Part shown: positions 6,631-14,999 of the stretch, in pieces
Position numbering within the stretch: position 1 is the first letter of the stretch
Layout of the letters: every line of letters starts with the position of its first letter
Assembly: GCA_947630355.1 (NCBI GenBank)
Contig: CANRHJ010000019.1
Location: 1-17,797, forward strand
Direction: 5' to 3'
Source: Candidatus Gastranaerophilales bacterium
GTDB lineage: Bacteria > Cyanobacteriota > Vampirovibrionia > Gastranaerophilales > Gastranaerophilaceae
Length of the DNA stretch: 17,797 nucleotides
Notes under the pieces: model-generated
Database searches by the model: none
Seen by the model: only the letters and a program-made list of their open reading frames with translations
What the model was told of the DNA's origin: nothing
Made by a program: the position numbers and the translations under genes

Positions 6631-6690
6631 ATATTAAATAACAAAAATATTTTTTATTGATATTTTAGTAAAGAGGAACTTAATATTTCT

Positions 6691-8424
6691 TTATAATATT
6701 ATTTTTTTTATTTTTTCTGCAGCCTGCTCAGGGGTTATAAATTCAATTTCTCCCGTAGAACGTGTTTTAAATTCCACCAAATTATCTTTTATGGTTTTAC
6801 CGACAGTTATTCTGTAAGGTATTCCGATTAAATCCGCATCTTTGAGTTTTACTCCGGCCCTTTCGGAACGATCATCAATCAGTACTTCCACTTTTGCTTC
6901 AAGTAATTTTTGATATATTTCTTCCGCAATTTTCATTTGCTGTTCATCCTGATCGCTTACCGGCACTATTGTTACCAGATAGGGTGCTATTGATTGCGGC
7001 CATATTATTCCATGTTCATCGTGATGACGTTCCACTGCTGCTGCCGCTGTCCTTGATATTCCTATTCCGTAGCAGCCCATTATAAACGGCTTTTCCTGCC
7101 CGTCTTTATCACTGAACACCGCATTCATTGATTTGGAATATTTCATACCCAGCTTAAATATATTTCCAACCTCTATACCCTTTGTAACTTTTAATTTTTC
7201 GGAACATTGAGGACATAAGTCATTCTCTTCAACCAATCTTATATCACAAATTTTAGAAGGTAAGTCAACATCTTTTCCCCAATTTGCACCCGTTAAATGT
7301 TTATCGGTCTCATTTATTCCTATTACAAAATTCTTTAACGGCACTACAGTTTCATCTGCAATTATTTCTATACCCTTTAATCCTTTCGGACCTATAAATC
7401 CCGCAACAGCACTATATCCGCTGTTTGTCATTATCTCTTCTATTTCATCATTTCCGGCTATTCTTATCTCGTTTCCGTTAAAAGCATTCATTAATTTTGT
7501 TTCTTCAACCGTTCTGTCCCCTCTGATTAATGCTGCTACATATTTTCCGTCTATTACATATATCAAACATTTACAAATTACACAGGACGGAACTTTTAAA
7601 TACTCAGCCAATTCGGTTATTGAACCGCATTTTGGCGTATCTTTTATCTCGGCTTTTTCAAACCCTCCATCCGTATTAACGGGATTAAGTTTTGATACCG
7701 CGTGGTTTGAATTTGCGCTGTAACCGCATTTTGGACAATAAAATACATCATTTTCTCCGGCATTAGTCTCTGAATTCTCATTTACCAATACCATAAACTC
7801 ATGTGATACACTTCCCCCTATTGCACCTGAGTCTGATTGCACCATTTTTGTTTCCAAACCGCAACGCTCAAATATCTTCTTATATGCTTCCGCCATTATT
7901 TCATAGGATTTATCCAATCCTTTCTCATCAACATCAAAACTGTATGCATCTTTCATTATAAATTCACGGCCGCGCAATAATCCGAATCTCGGTCTTATTT
8001 CGTCACGAAACTTTGATTGTATCTGGTATAAGTTTACAGGCAGCTGTTTATATGAGCGAATTCCTTCTCTTGCTATTGCCGTTATTACTTCTTCATGAGT
8101 CGGACCAAGACACATCTCTCTTTCGTGTCTGTCTTTCATTCGCATTAACTCTTTTCCGTATACATCCCAGCGGCCCGATTCCTTCCATAGTTCAGATGGC
8201 TGCACAAACGGCATTAACAACTCCTGCGCACCTGCTCTATCCATCTCTTCGCGTACTATATTCTCTATTTTCTTTAATACCCGCCACATCAACGGAAGAT
8301 AATTATATATCCCGTTTGCTAATTTCCTTATATAACCTGCCCTAACCAATAATTTGTGGCTTATTACTTCCGCATCGGCCGGATTTTCCCTTAATGTCTG
8401 TACGAACAGCTTTGACATTCTCAT
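6691..8424 (-). CDS. proS: proline--tRNA ligase, bacterial type with editing domain
   Basis: A 577-residue class II aminoacyl-tRNA synthetase that charges tRNA-Pro with proline in the cytoplasm. Its length fits the bacterial form. Motif 1 lies at about 60-74 (MDRAGAQELLMPF), the GPTHEE loop at 107-112, motif 2 at about 139-160 (FRDEIRPRFGLLRGREF) and motif 3 at about 450-465 (GCYGIGISRTAAA). The INS editing domain, which hydrolyses mischarged alanyl-tRNA, spans about 224-405. It includes LIRGDRTVEETK and GFIGPKGL; K285 in KCLIYVI is the likely editing lysine by position. Two CxxC pairs (CPKCG 230-234, CPQCS 404-408) border it. The anticodon-binding domain is about 484-577. ATG 8424 is preceded by AGAGGA with nine bases of spacing, which favours it over the Met at residue 3. 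It lies 118 bases downstream of the HD-GYP gene on the same strand. Confidence 0.97.
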   Translation of the reverse strand: MRMSKLFVQTLRENPADAEVISHKLLVRAGYIRKLANGIYNYLPLMWRVLKKIENIVREEMDRAGAQELLMPFVQPSELWKESGRWDVYGKELMRMKDRHEREMCLGPTHEEVITAIAREGIRSYKQLPVNLYQIQSKFRDEIRPRFGLLRGREFIMKDAYSFDVDEKGLDKSYEIMAEAYKKIFERCGLETKMVQSDSGAIGGSVSHEFMVLVNENSETNAGENDVFYCPKCGYSANSNHAVSKLNPVNTDGGFEKAEIKDTPKCGSITELAEYLKVPSCVICKCLIYVIDGKYVAALIRGDRTVEETKLMNAFNGNEIRIAGNDEIEEIMTNSGYSAVAGFIGPKGLKGIEIIADETVVPLKNFVIGINETDKHLTGANWGKDVDLPSKICDIRLVEENDLCPQCSEKLKVTKGIEVGNIFKLGMKYSKSMNAVFSDKDGQEKPFIMGCYGIGISRTAAAAVERHHDEHGIIWPQSIAPYLVTIVPVSDQDEQQMKIAEEIYQKLLEAKVEVLIDDRSERAGVKLKDADLIGIPYRITVGKTIKDNLVEFKTRSTGEIEFITPEQAAEKIKKIIL

Positions 8425-8458
8425 ATATAATTATCCTCTTTTCTCTTTCTCTTTCTAA

Positions 8459-8467
8459 ATTCTATCA
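8459..8467 (-). promoter_or_regulatory. possible extended -10 promoter of proS
   Basis: On the minus strand, TGATAGAAT has the TG of an extended -10 followed by a 5-of-6 hexamer, about 35 bases before the proS ATG. No clear -35 is present. The leader between them is an uninterrupted purine stretch of AGAAAG units ending in the AGAGGA ribosome site. The 118-bp gap after the HD-GYP gene leaves room for a separate promoter. Confidence 0.25.
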
Positions 8468-8542
8468 CAAAATTTTTTCGGATAATTATTTATATAATAT
8501 TTTTGAGAACCTGATTTAAAACACTAACTATAATTTGAGATT

Positions 8543-9553
8543 TTACTGTAATGTCCAAGCTTTTCTTTCAAGTTCCTTCAACTCTCTTATACAAGAAGGC
8601 AAAATACTCTCAAATGTTTCCACCACAACGGGATCAAATTGCCTGCCTGACAATTCCTTTATCTTTGCTAACGCCTCTGACGGCACAACTTGCTGCCTGT
8701 ATACTTTCGGCGTTACCATTGAATCAAACGCATCCGCTACGGCTATTATTCTGGAACCTATCGGTATTTCATCTCCCTTTTTACCATACGGATAACCGTT
8801 ACCGTCATAAAATTCGTGATGGTATTTTATTAATTCAACAACATCTTTTAATTGCTTTATATCTTCTAATATCTTTACGCTATGACCTACGTGTTTCTTT
8901 ATTTCTTCGTATTCTTCAGGATTTAATTTCTCTACTTTCCCCAATATATCATCAGATATACCTATCATTCCTATATCATGCAAAAGACCTGCAAGCTCTA
9001 TTCTTCCGATTGTTACGTCACTTAAATGTAATGCCTTAGCAATCCTAACCGCATAATATGTCACTCTGCGGCTCCTGCCGAGCGTATAGGAATCTTTTGC
9101 ATCCAATGCTTCCACTATCGCAGTAACCGTACCGGAAAATAAATCTTTTAAATCGTTTATCAATGCACCGTTATCTGACTTTAACTGCCAGTATTCCAAT
9201 GCATTCTCCACTATTAATAACAATTCATCCGGGCTGTATGGTTTTTTGATATACCTGTATATTTTGGCATAGTTTATTGCCTCTATTAATATTCCGGCAT
9301 CTGTATATGCTGTTACCAATAACCTCATTGTATCGGGCGATATTTCGTACGTACGCTTCAAAAATTCAACACCGTCCATCTCGGGCATTTTATGGTCGGA
9401 AAGTATGCATTGATATTTGTCCTGCTTCAGCATCTCCAATGCCGCAAGCGGTGATGTCGATTTCGCTATCTCATATTTGCCGCGCAGTGTTCTGTATAAT
9501 AACGCTAAGTTATCAGGTTCATCATCAACTATTAATATCTTATACTTATCCAT
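8543..9553 (-). CDS. response regulator with HD-GYP c-di-GMP phosphodiesterase domain
   Basis: A 336-residue, RpfG-like two-domain regulator. The receiver domain (about 4-120) has the acidic pocket D10/D11, phospho-acceptor D53 in LSDHKMPEMDG, a conserved T at the LVTAY position and K103/K104 in YIKKPYSP. The HD-GYP domain (about 140-325) has LHDIGMIGISD (H192, D193), H221, HHEFYDGNGYP (H245, H246, and G253-Y254-P255) and AVADAFD (D274). These are the metal ligands and signature of enzymes that hydrolyse cyclic di-GMP. The lysine of the common HDIGK is Met here; it is not a known metal ligand. ATG 9553 overlaps the kinase stop by 8 bases, with GGAGAG upstream, so the two are coupled and the kinase is the probable phosphate donor. 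Activity is inferred from intact motifs. Confidence 0.93.
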   Translation of the reverse strand: MDKYKILIVDDEPDNLALLYRTLRGKYEIAKSTSPLAALEMLKQDKYQCILSDHKMPEMDGVEFLKRTYEISPDTMRLLVTAYTDAGILIEAINYAKIYRYIKKPYSPDELLLIVENALEYWQLKSDNGALINDLKDLFSGTVTAIVEALDAKDSYTLGRSRRVTYYAVRIAKALHLSDVTIGRIELAGLLHDIGMIGISDDILGKVEKLNPEEYEEIKKHVGHSVKILEDIKQLKDVVELIKYHHEFYDGNGYPYGKKGDEIPIGSRIIAVADAFDSMVTPKVYRQQVVPSEALAKIKELSGRQFDPVVVETFESILPSCIRELKELERKAWTLQ

Positions 9554-11240
9554 TTACTTTCTCTCCTTCTTCGCTCATTCCGGCTTGAAGTTCTTCTCTG
9601 TTAATGGATAGCGGCAGCGTTATTATAAATTTGGTTCCTTTTCCTTTGACCGATTCCAATGTTATACTGCCTTGATGATTCTTTATTATTTTATGAGTTA
9701 TCGACATACCAAGACCGGTGCCTTGTCCTATCGGCTTTGTCGTAAAGAACGGATCAAATACTTTTCTTGATGTTTCTTCATCCATTCCTATTCCGTTATC
9801 TTCTATTTCAATATGTAAATTCTTTCCTTGTTCATCCTTCTTTATTCTTATCCAGATATCTCCCGTATTTTCTATCGCACAAGCCGCATTATCCAGTATA
9901 TTCATAAATACCTGATTTAATTGCCCGCCGAACGCTTCTATCTTAGGCAGCGGCTCATCGTATTCTTTGTGTATCTGCGCTTTATTCTTCAATTTATTAT
10001 GTAATATATTCAACGTCATATCTATTTCATGTACTAAGTCGACATCGGTTATTGATACCTCTTCCATTCTGGAGAAACTCTTTAAATCTTGGATTATATT
10101 TTTTGCTCTGTCTGCACCCTCTTTACAACTCTTTATTAAATCAGGCATATCCGTCTTTAAAAATTCATAATCCAATTCTTCTTTCTTTTTCTCTATCTCT
10201 TCTTTTTCTTCCGGCTTTAATGATGCAGAATATTTTGTATAATCCTCTATTAACTCTATTAAGTCATTTGAATAGTTGCTTAAATGTGTCATATTTCCAT
10301 ATATGAAGTTTATTGGGTTATTTATTTCATGCATTATTCCCGCAACCAATTCACCCAATGACTTCATTTTTTCGGAATGCACCATCATCGCTTGCGTATT
10401 CTGCAGCTCGGTATATGCGCTCTTTAATTCTCTGGTTCTGTCACGCACCTGCGCTTCCATTGTTGAATACAGCTTCTGCAAAGCATTCGCCATTATATTA
10501 TATGAATCCACTAATTGATTTATCTCAAAATATTTGGAATATTCCAATCTCCCGGATAAATCACCATCTGCTATCTTTGAAACAGTCTTTTCCATATTCA
10601 ATAAAGGGCCTGATATGCTCCTTGCAAGCATTAATGCTACCGCTATCGTAAACAATAATATTAATAATGAAAATCCGATTATAAATGTATTTATTTCATT
10701 CATATATCTTTGTATCAGCGAACTTTGTTTCATTCCGAAATAAATATAATATGAAGGATGTTCAACAGGCTGCTTTATTAATATTGTTCTTAAATTGTTT
10801 ACATTTAAGCCGGGAGCAAATCTTACTTTAAATATATATTTACCCATCGATTCACGCATATCGTACTCTGAACCTTCCGGAAGAGTCGAATATATTTCTT
10901 TCATATCTTTATTGAAAATTACAGTGTATTGTATTTGATTATTTTTACCCAATATTCTGTTTAAACCGGGCTGCAAAGCTTGTACCTGCTTGTTATATAA
11001 GGTTTCTTCAAACAACGGGATATTTGATATAAAATCTACCCAGGAATCATTCTGCAATCCTTGCAGGCTCTCTTTTGAATATGTATACAATATAAATCCG
11101 ACAATTAACACTATTGATACTATCGCAAGCACTATTGCCGACGTTATTGAAACCGTTTTTAATGATAAATTGCTTAAAAAAGATACAGATTGTGATTTTA
11201 CCGTCTTTTTTTGATTTTTTCTGTCTGCCGCTTTACTCAT
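9546..11240 (-). CDS. membrane sensor histidine kinase (HAMP, HisKA, HATPase)
   Basis: A 564-residue inner-membrane sensor kinase. TM1 lies at about 30-54 (ITSAIVLAIVSIVLIVGFIL). An extracytoplasmic sensing region (about 55-183) has no domain I can name. TM2 is at about 186-207, followed by HAMP (about 206-258, with DGDLSGRL) and a coiled coil that leads to the H-box at about 289-313 (EKMKSLGELVAGIMHEINNP, phospho-acceptor H304). The ATPase domain has the N-box (QVFMNILDNAACAI, N447/N451), G1 (EDNGIGMDEE), the F-box (FDPFFTTKP) and G2 (GQGTGLGMSI). A helical K/E-rich insert at about 340-358 lengthens the dimerisation region. It is the likely partner of the overlapping HD-GYP response regulator. 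The ligand is unknown. ATG 11240 is the first start and has only a weak ribosome site. Confidence 0.95.
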   Translation of the reverse strand: MSKAADRKNQKKTVKSQSVSFLSNLSLKTVSITSAIVLAIVSIVLIVGFILYTYSKESLQGLQNDSWVDFISNIPLFEETLYNKQVQALQPGLNRILGKNNQIQYTVIFNKDMKEIYSTLPEGSEYDMRESMGKYIFKVRFAPGLNVNNLRTILIKQPVEHPSYYIYFGMKQSSLIQRYMNEINTFIIGFSLLILLFTIAVALMLARSISGPLLNMEKTVSKIADGDLSGRLEYSKYFEINQLVDSYNIMANALQKLYSTMEAQVRDRTRELKSAYTELQNTQAMMVHSEKMKSLGELVAGIMHEINNPINFIYGNMTHLSNYSNDLIELIEDYTKYSASLKPEEKEEIEKKKEELDYEFLKTDMPDLIKSCKEGADRAKNIIQDLKSFSRMEEVSITDVDLVHEIDMTLNILHNKLKNKAQIHKEYDEPLPKIEAFGGQLNQVFMNILDNAACAIENTGDIWIRIKKDEQGKNLHIEIEDNGIGMDEETSRKVFDPFFTTKPIGQGTGLGMSITHKIIKNHQGSITLESVKGKGTKFIITLPLSINREELQAGMSEEGEKVNG

Positions 11241-11308
11241 ACTCGCTTCTTCATCTATTCTTCTTACTGCCCGTTATTATTTAACAATATTTTGTCAGGT
11301 TTGACAAG

Positions 11309-11890
11309 CTACTTATTACTGTTTTCTATTTGCTTCATAAAACAATATTGTACTAATGTTATTCTGTCATAATTACTCAATTCCGTAAATCGTCCCGATG
11401 ATATAAATTTTTCGGAATTGGCCTCAATTCTTATCGGCTCAAATTCACATTTTATTTCTTTATTTTCTATATTTATCTTTACTTCGTATTTCTTTAAAAG
11501 TTCAAGCTGTTCTTTTGTTGATATTTTCATTCCGCCTGCACTGATATCAAGTAATTTCGCGGTATACTTCAAAGCATCCGTTTCTAATTCTACGTTCTCA
11601 TCTATATTTATTCTTGTATACTCTCTTCTTTGCAGATATTTATAATTTATCGGATACCATATTGATACCTTATTCCCGTTTACTTCTTTTACTATTGTTT
11701 CAAAATACAATTGACCTTTTTCAGTCATTGTAAAAAGTTCTACACTTTCATCAACCTCATATCGGCCGCTTCGCGATAATTCTACCGTAAAATATTCTTC
11801 CTCCGCATCCGTTATCCTGCATTTTGCCGCATTATCTATGCTCCTTGACAGTATATAATAATCCTTATCTTTTTGTATATATTCTCTCAT
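11309..11890 (-). CDS. PilZ-domain c-di-GMP-binding protein, YcgR-like layout
   Basis: A 193-residue cytoplasmic protein. The N-terminal half (about 10-80) is a beta-rich domain like the YcgR-N/flagellar-brake type. The C-terminal half is a PilZ domain: YLQRREYTR supplies the RxxxR clamp (R89 to R93), and LLDISAGGMKIS supplies the D/N-x-S-x-x-G motif (D115, S117, G120). Together they wrap a c-di-GMP dimer. All contact residues are present, so binding is expected; the downstream target (motility, adhesion or secretion) is not visible. ATG 11890 is preceded by AAGAGAG. It sits 42 bases after the M16 gene and 68 bases before the kinase, with no convincing terminator on either side, so it is probably in one operon with the HD-GYP gene that degrades the same ligand. 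Confidence 0.92.
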   Translation of the reverse strand: MREYIQKDKDYYILSRSIDNAAKCRITDAEEEYFTVELSRSGRYEVDESVELFTMTEKGQLYFETIVKEVNGNKVSIWYPINYKYLQRREYTRINIDENVELETDALKYTAKLLDISAGGMKISTKEQLELLKKYEVKINIENKEIKCEFEPIRIEANSEKFISSGRFTELSNYDRITLVQYCFMKQIENSNK

Positions 11891-11932
11891 TATCTTTCTC
11901 TCTTCTTCTCTTTTTATAATTTAATTTATTTT

Positions 11933-14548
11933 TTACAATTTTTCAATATCTTTTTCATTACCCAAAACCGCATATACATAAGGACGGCTGAAATACTTAT
12001 TTGCAGTTCGTATTATATCTTTTACGGTTATCGATTTTATTATTTCGGGATATCTGTCTAAAAATGTATAATCTCGTCCGGTTATTTCCAATGAATTAAT
12101 GATTGATGCTTTATCCATATTCGTTTCCATTGATAATACAAAGTTACCAAGCAATTTATCTTTTGCTTCAGCCAATTCCTTATCCGTAACAAATTCTTTT
12201 TTTATTCTTTCTATCTCACGCATAATGCCGTTTTTTGCCTGAATTGCCGTGTCGGGATTTGTTGCTATGTACACTGCAAACGCACCGCTGTTAACATTTG
12301 CCGAATAACTTGAACCCACTTGATACGCAAGGCTCTGTTCATCTCTTAAATCGGTAAATAACCTTGACCCCATGCCCGAACCTAAGATTGAATCTATTAA
12401 CTGCATTGATGCCCAGTCTTTTTCATTCTTTATTCCGTCTGTTAACCAGCCGTATACAATCCATACGGCTTGCGTTTCTTTCTTTATTTTTATTTTTTTA
12501 TTCTGTCCTATAGGCTTATATTTATATGCATAACTTCTTATATCTATCTTCGGGCTGTTATCTCTTTCAAGCAAACTTGAAAAATAATCTATAAATTCCT
12601 GTTCATCAACGTTCCCGTTTATTGTTATTACTACATTTTGTGCGGGGAATAAATTTTCATAAAACTCTTTTATATCTTCTTGTCTTATTGTCGGAATTGT
12701 TTTTTCCAACACCTTTCCGCTGTTTCCGTATGGTGTACCTTCCCACAGAAGTGTCCTGAATTCATCAAAAACCTGTGTATCGGGTGTATTTTTTGCATTT
12801 TTTATGGAATATAACTTATCCGCTTTTACCTTTTCCACATCTGATGTATATAGCATGGCATTTTTCGCAGCTTCTTTAAATACATCTTTTGCGATATCTT
12901 TCTCATTTTTTGTAAACTTTGCCGCCAGACTAAATGAATCTCCCGATGCTTGCGGCGACAGTTTTATTCCGTTTTCTTCCAATATCTGTGACAGTTCCTG
13001 ATTTTTATATCTGCTTGTTGCTTTTAAAATTACATCCGCAGTTACTGAGGCTATTCCGCGCTTTTTCTCCAAATTATTACCGCCGCGTGATGTCATTTCC
13101 ATCGCTATAATATCATTCGCTGTGTTCTTTGTTATAATCAGGGTTGCTCCGTTTTCTAATTCATATTTATTTGTATAATTGTTAGAACTGATTAATTTTC
13201 CCGTATAATGCCTTGTTTTTTCCGTTTTTACGGTATTTGCACACTTAACTTCCTGCGGAATTACTGCGGAAACAACTGCCGTATTTACATCCAAATATGT
13301 TTTGGCGGCTCGCTTTATGTCTTCCGCGCTTACTTTATTTATATTCTCTATATAGTTTTTATAATAATTAATATCATCGGAAATTGTCACGGTATAACCT
13401 ATTTCTTCCGCGATATTTGAAATTGATTCCCTTGAATAATACGTATCTCTTGCTATTATATTTTTTGCTTTTTTTATTTCCTCTTCAGGTATCTCATTTT
13501 TCTTAACCTTTTCTATTTCGGCAAATACTTCATCTTTAATTCTTTGAATATCATCCGTTACAAGATTTGCGGTTATATAAAATATTGAATCATCTCTCAT
13601 TGTTGAATTTGCTGCCGATATTGATTGTACTATCTGCTTTTGTTCTTTCAGACTTTGATATAACCTTGATGATTTCCCTTCACCCAATATTGTCGCAAGT
13701 ACATCCAATGCATACGCATCTTTATTGTTGAAATCCTTGCAGCCCTTAAACCCTATTAAAACATACCCCGTTTCCACATTTAATCTTTCGGTTTTTTCTA
13801 TCAATGATGAAGGCCTTTTATCCGCTTTATAAACAGGTTTTTTCTCTTTTACCTCGTAAGATGTATCTTTTTTAAAATTATTTTTTACCGCTTCAAGCGC
13901 CTTTTGTGTTTCCACATCTCCGGCTATTACCGTTGTCATATTCTGCGGTATATACCATTTATTGTAAAAATCCAATATTTGTTCTCTTGAAATCGTTTCT
14001 ATAACTTCTTTTGTACCTATTACATCACGCTTATAAGGATGATTTTTATAAAAGCTTTTTATCATATTCCTGTATAAAATTGTTGTCGGTCTGTCGTTAT
14101 TCTTCGCTATTTCTTCTATTACTACTTTTCTTTCTTTCTCTAACTCTCTTCTCGGTATTAACGGATTTAACAGCATATCCGCATGTAATTCCAGTGCAAG
14201 ATTAAAATATTGCGAAGGTATCATTATATAATAATGAGTATAATCCTTACTGGTTGCGGCATTCGTTACGGCGCCTTTGGATTCTAAAATCTTATCAAAC
14301 TCTTTACCGGGATGCTTCGCTGTTCCTTTAAAAAATAAATGCTCCAAAAAATGAGCAGTTCCGTTATTCTCATCCGTCTCATTTATTGAGCCTGTTTTTA
14401 TCCACGTATCTATCATTACTATCGGGTTATCATGAACCTCTTTTATTATTACCTTTTGACCGTTATCAAGCGTATAACTTGAACAATCAAACGCATAACA
14501 CATAAGCCCTATTATTAATAACAAACCCGATAATATTATTTTCTTCAT
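11933..14548 (-). CDS. secreted M16-family zinc peptidase, two M16 halves in one chain
   Basis: An 871-residue M16 (pitrilysin/processing-peptidase-like) protein. ATG 14548 was chosen because GAGGGT lies about six bases upstream and it begins a clean signal peptide (MKKIILSGLLLIIGLMCYA). The frame also opens at ATG 14563, adding five residues. The first half has the inverted zinc motif HFLEH (H66, E69, H70) in AHFLEHLFFKGT and the distal ligand about 76 residues later in ERKVVIEEI (E145/E146). The second half (about 445-860) lacks a zinc motif but keeps the C-terminal-type block around DEQSLAYQVGSSYSANVNSG. Such proteins close like a clam shell and degrade peptides. The export signal places it in the periplasm or beyond. 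It has its own predicted promoter and is the first gene of the run PilZ, kinase, HD-GYP. Confidence 0.93.
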   Translation of the reverse strand: MKKIILSGLLLIIGLMCYAFDCSSYTLDNGQKVIIKEVHDNPIVMIDTWIKTGSINETDENNGTAHFLEHLFFKGTAKHPGKEFDKILESKGAVTNAATSKDYTHYYIMIPSQYFNLALELHADMLLNPLIPRRELEKERKVVIEEIAKNNDRPTTILYRNMIKSFYKNHPYKRDVIGTKEVIETISREQILDFYNKWYIPQNMTTVIAGDVETQKALEAVKNNFKKDTSYEVKEKKPVYKADKRPSSLIEKTERLNVETGYVLIGFKGCKDFNNKDAYALDVLATILGEGKSSRLYQSLKEQKQIVQSISAANSTMRDDSIFYITANLVTDDIQRIKDEVFAEIEKVKKNEIPEEEIKKAKNIIARDTYYSRESISNIAEEIGYTVTISDDINYYKNYIENINKVSAEDIKRAAKTYLDVNTAVVSAVIPQEVKCANTVKTEKTRHYTGKLISSNNYTNKYELENGATLIITKNTANDIIAMEMTSRGGNNLEKKRGIASVTADVILKATSRYKNQELSQILEENGIKLSPQASGDSFSLAAKFTKNEKDIAKDVFKEAAKNAMLYTSDVEKVKADKLYSIKNAKNTPDTQVFDEFRTLLWEGTPYGNSGKVLEKTIPTIRQEDIKEFYENLFPAQNVVITINGNVDEQEFIDYFSSLLERDNSPKIDIRSYAYKYKPIGQNKKIKIKKETQAVWIVYGWLTDGIKNEKDWASMQLIDSILGSGMGSRLFTDLRDEQSLAYQVGSSYSANVNSGAFAVYIATNPDTAIQAKNGIMREIERIKKEFVTDKELAEAKDKLLGNFVLSMETNMDKASIINSLEITGRDYTFLDRYPEIIKSITVKDIIRTANKYFSRPYVYAVLGNEKDIEKL

Positions 14549-14579
14549 TTTTACCCTCAACATTTACCTGATTATGTAT

Positions 14580-14610
14580 ATTATACACCATTTTAGTTTT
14601 ACGGTATCAA
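14580..14610 (-). promoter_or_regulatory. predicted sigma70-type promoter of the M16/PilZ/kinase run
   Basis: On the minus strand, TTGATA (14605-14610, 5 of 6) and a perfect TATAAT (14580-14585) are spaced 19 bp apart. The spacing is longer than ideal. The start site would lie near 14573, about 25 bases before the M16 ATG at 14548. It sits in the 76-91 bp gap that separates the glycan cluster from the M16 gene. Confidence 0.55.
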
Positions 14611-14639
14611 TCACTTAGGCAATATTTCGGATAAATATG

Positions 14640-14999
14640 TTATGAATAAATATCCTTTCCGCCTGCTTCTTCAACCCCGTTTGAATACATCGAGATTAAT
14701 TCAGTATCTTTTGTAAAATTAAAACTGTGGCTTATATTCCTTTTTATTACAAAGAAATCGCCTTTTTTTAGTGTATGAGTTTCTTGTTCGTTTGTGGCAA
14801 TATCAGTAAGTTCAAGTTTAAATTCGCCCGAAATTACATAAAATGCTTCTTCATTATTCTTATGGTAATGATTTCCTCTCAACACCCCTTGTTTTGTTGT
14901 TATGTAATTAACCTGTTTATAACCGTTATGAATTAACTGGGTGAGTTTCCCACGTTCATCTTCAAATTCAAAATCGGTTTTTAAAAATTCTATTAACAT
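14640..14999 (-). CDS. cupin, WxcM/FdtA-like sugar isomerase or epimerase family
   Basis: A 119-residue single-domain cupin. Motifs are ERGKLTQLI, VNYITTKQGVLRGNHYHKNN and EAFYVISGEFKLEL. The metal- or sugar-facing residues H44, H46 and E50/E51, with H91 in NISHSF, are in the usual cupin positions. This family includes dTDP-keto-sugar 3,4-ketoisomerases and 3,5-epimerase relatives that work on nucleotide sugars; the exact reaction cannot be fixed from sequence. ATG 14999 directly abuts the stop of the preceding SDR gene (TAAATG), with GGAG upstream inside that gene, so it is translationally coupled. It is the last gene of the glycan operon. No good terminator follows; there is only a 6-bp AT-rich hairpin near 14625. 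Confidence 0.8.
   Translation of the reverse strand: MLIEFLKTDFEFEDERGKLTQLIHNGYKQVNYITTKQGVLRGNHYHKNNEEAFYVISGEFKLELTDIATNEQETHTLKKGDFFVIKRNISHSFNFTKDTELISMYSNGVEEAGGKDIYS

Noticed and set aside
8431..8456. AGAAAG-type purine repeat before proS as a regulatory repeat
   Set aside because: Purine-rich leaders with a ribosome site precede several genes here. It is probably just the translation-initiation region.
11292..11307. Inverted repeat TTGTCA-GGTT-TGACAA just after the PilZ stop
   Set aside because: Only a 6-bp stem without a U-run. Too weak to call a terminator, and it would break an otherwise continuous operon.
14400..14548. M16 signal peptide as a lipoprotein signal (Cys near LMCYAFDC)
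   Set aside because: No L-[AS]-[GA]-C lipobox at the right place. An ordinary cleavage after CYA fits better.
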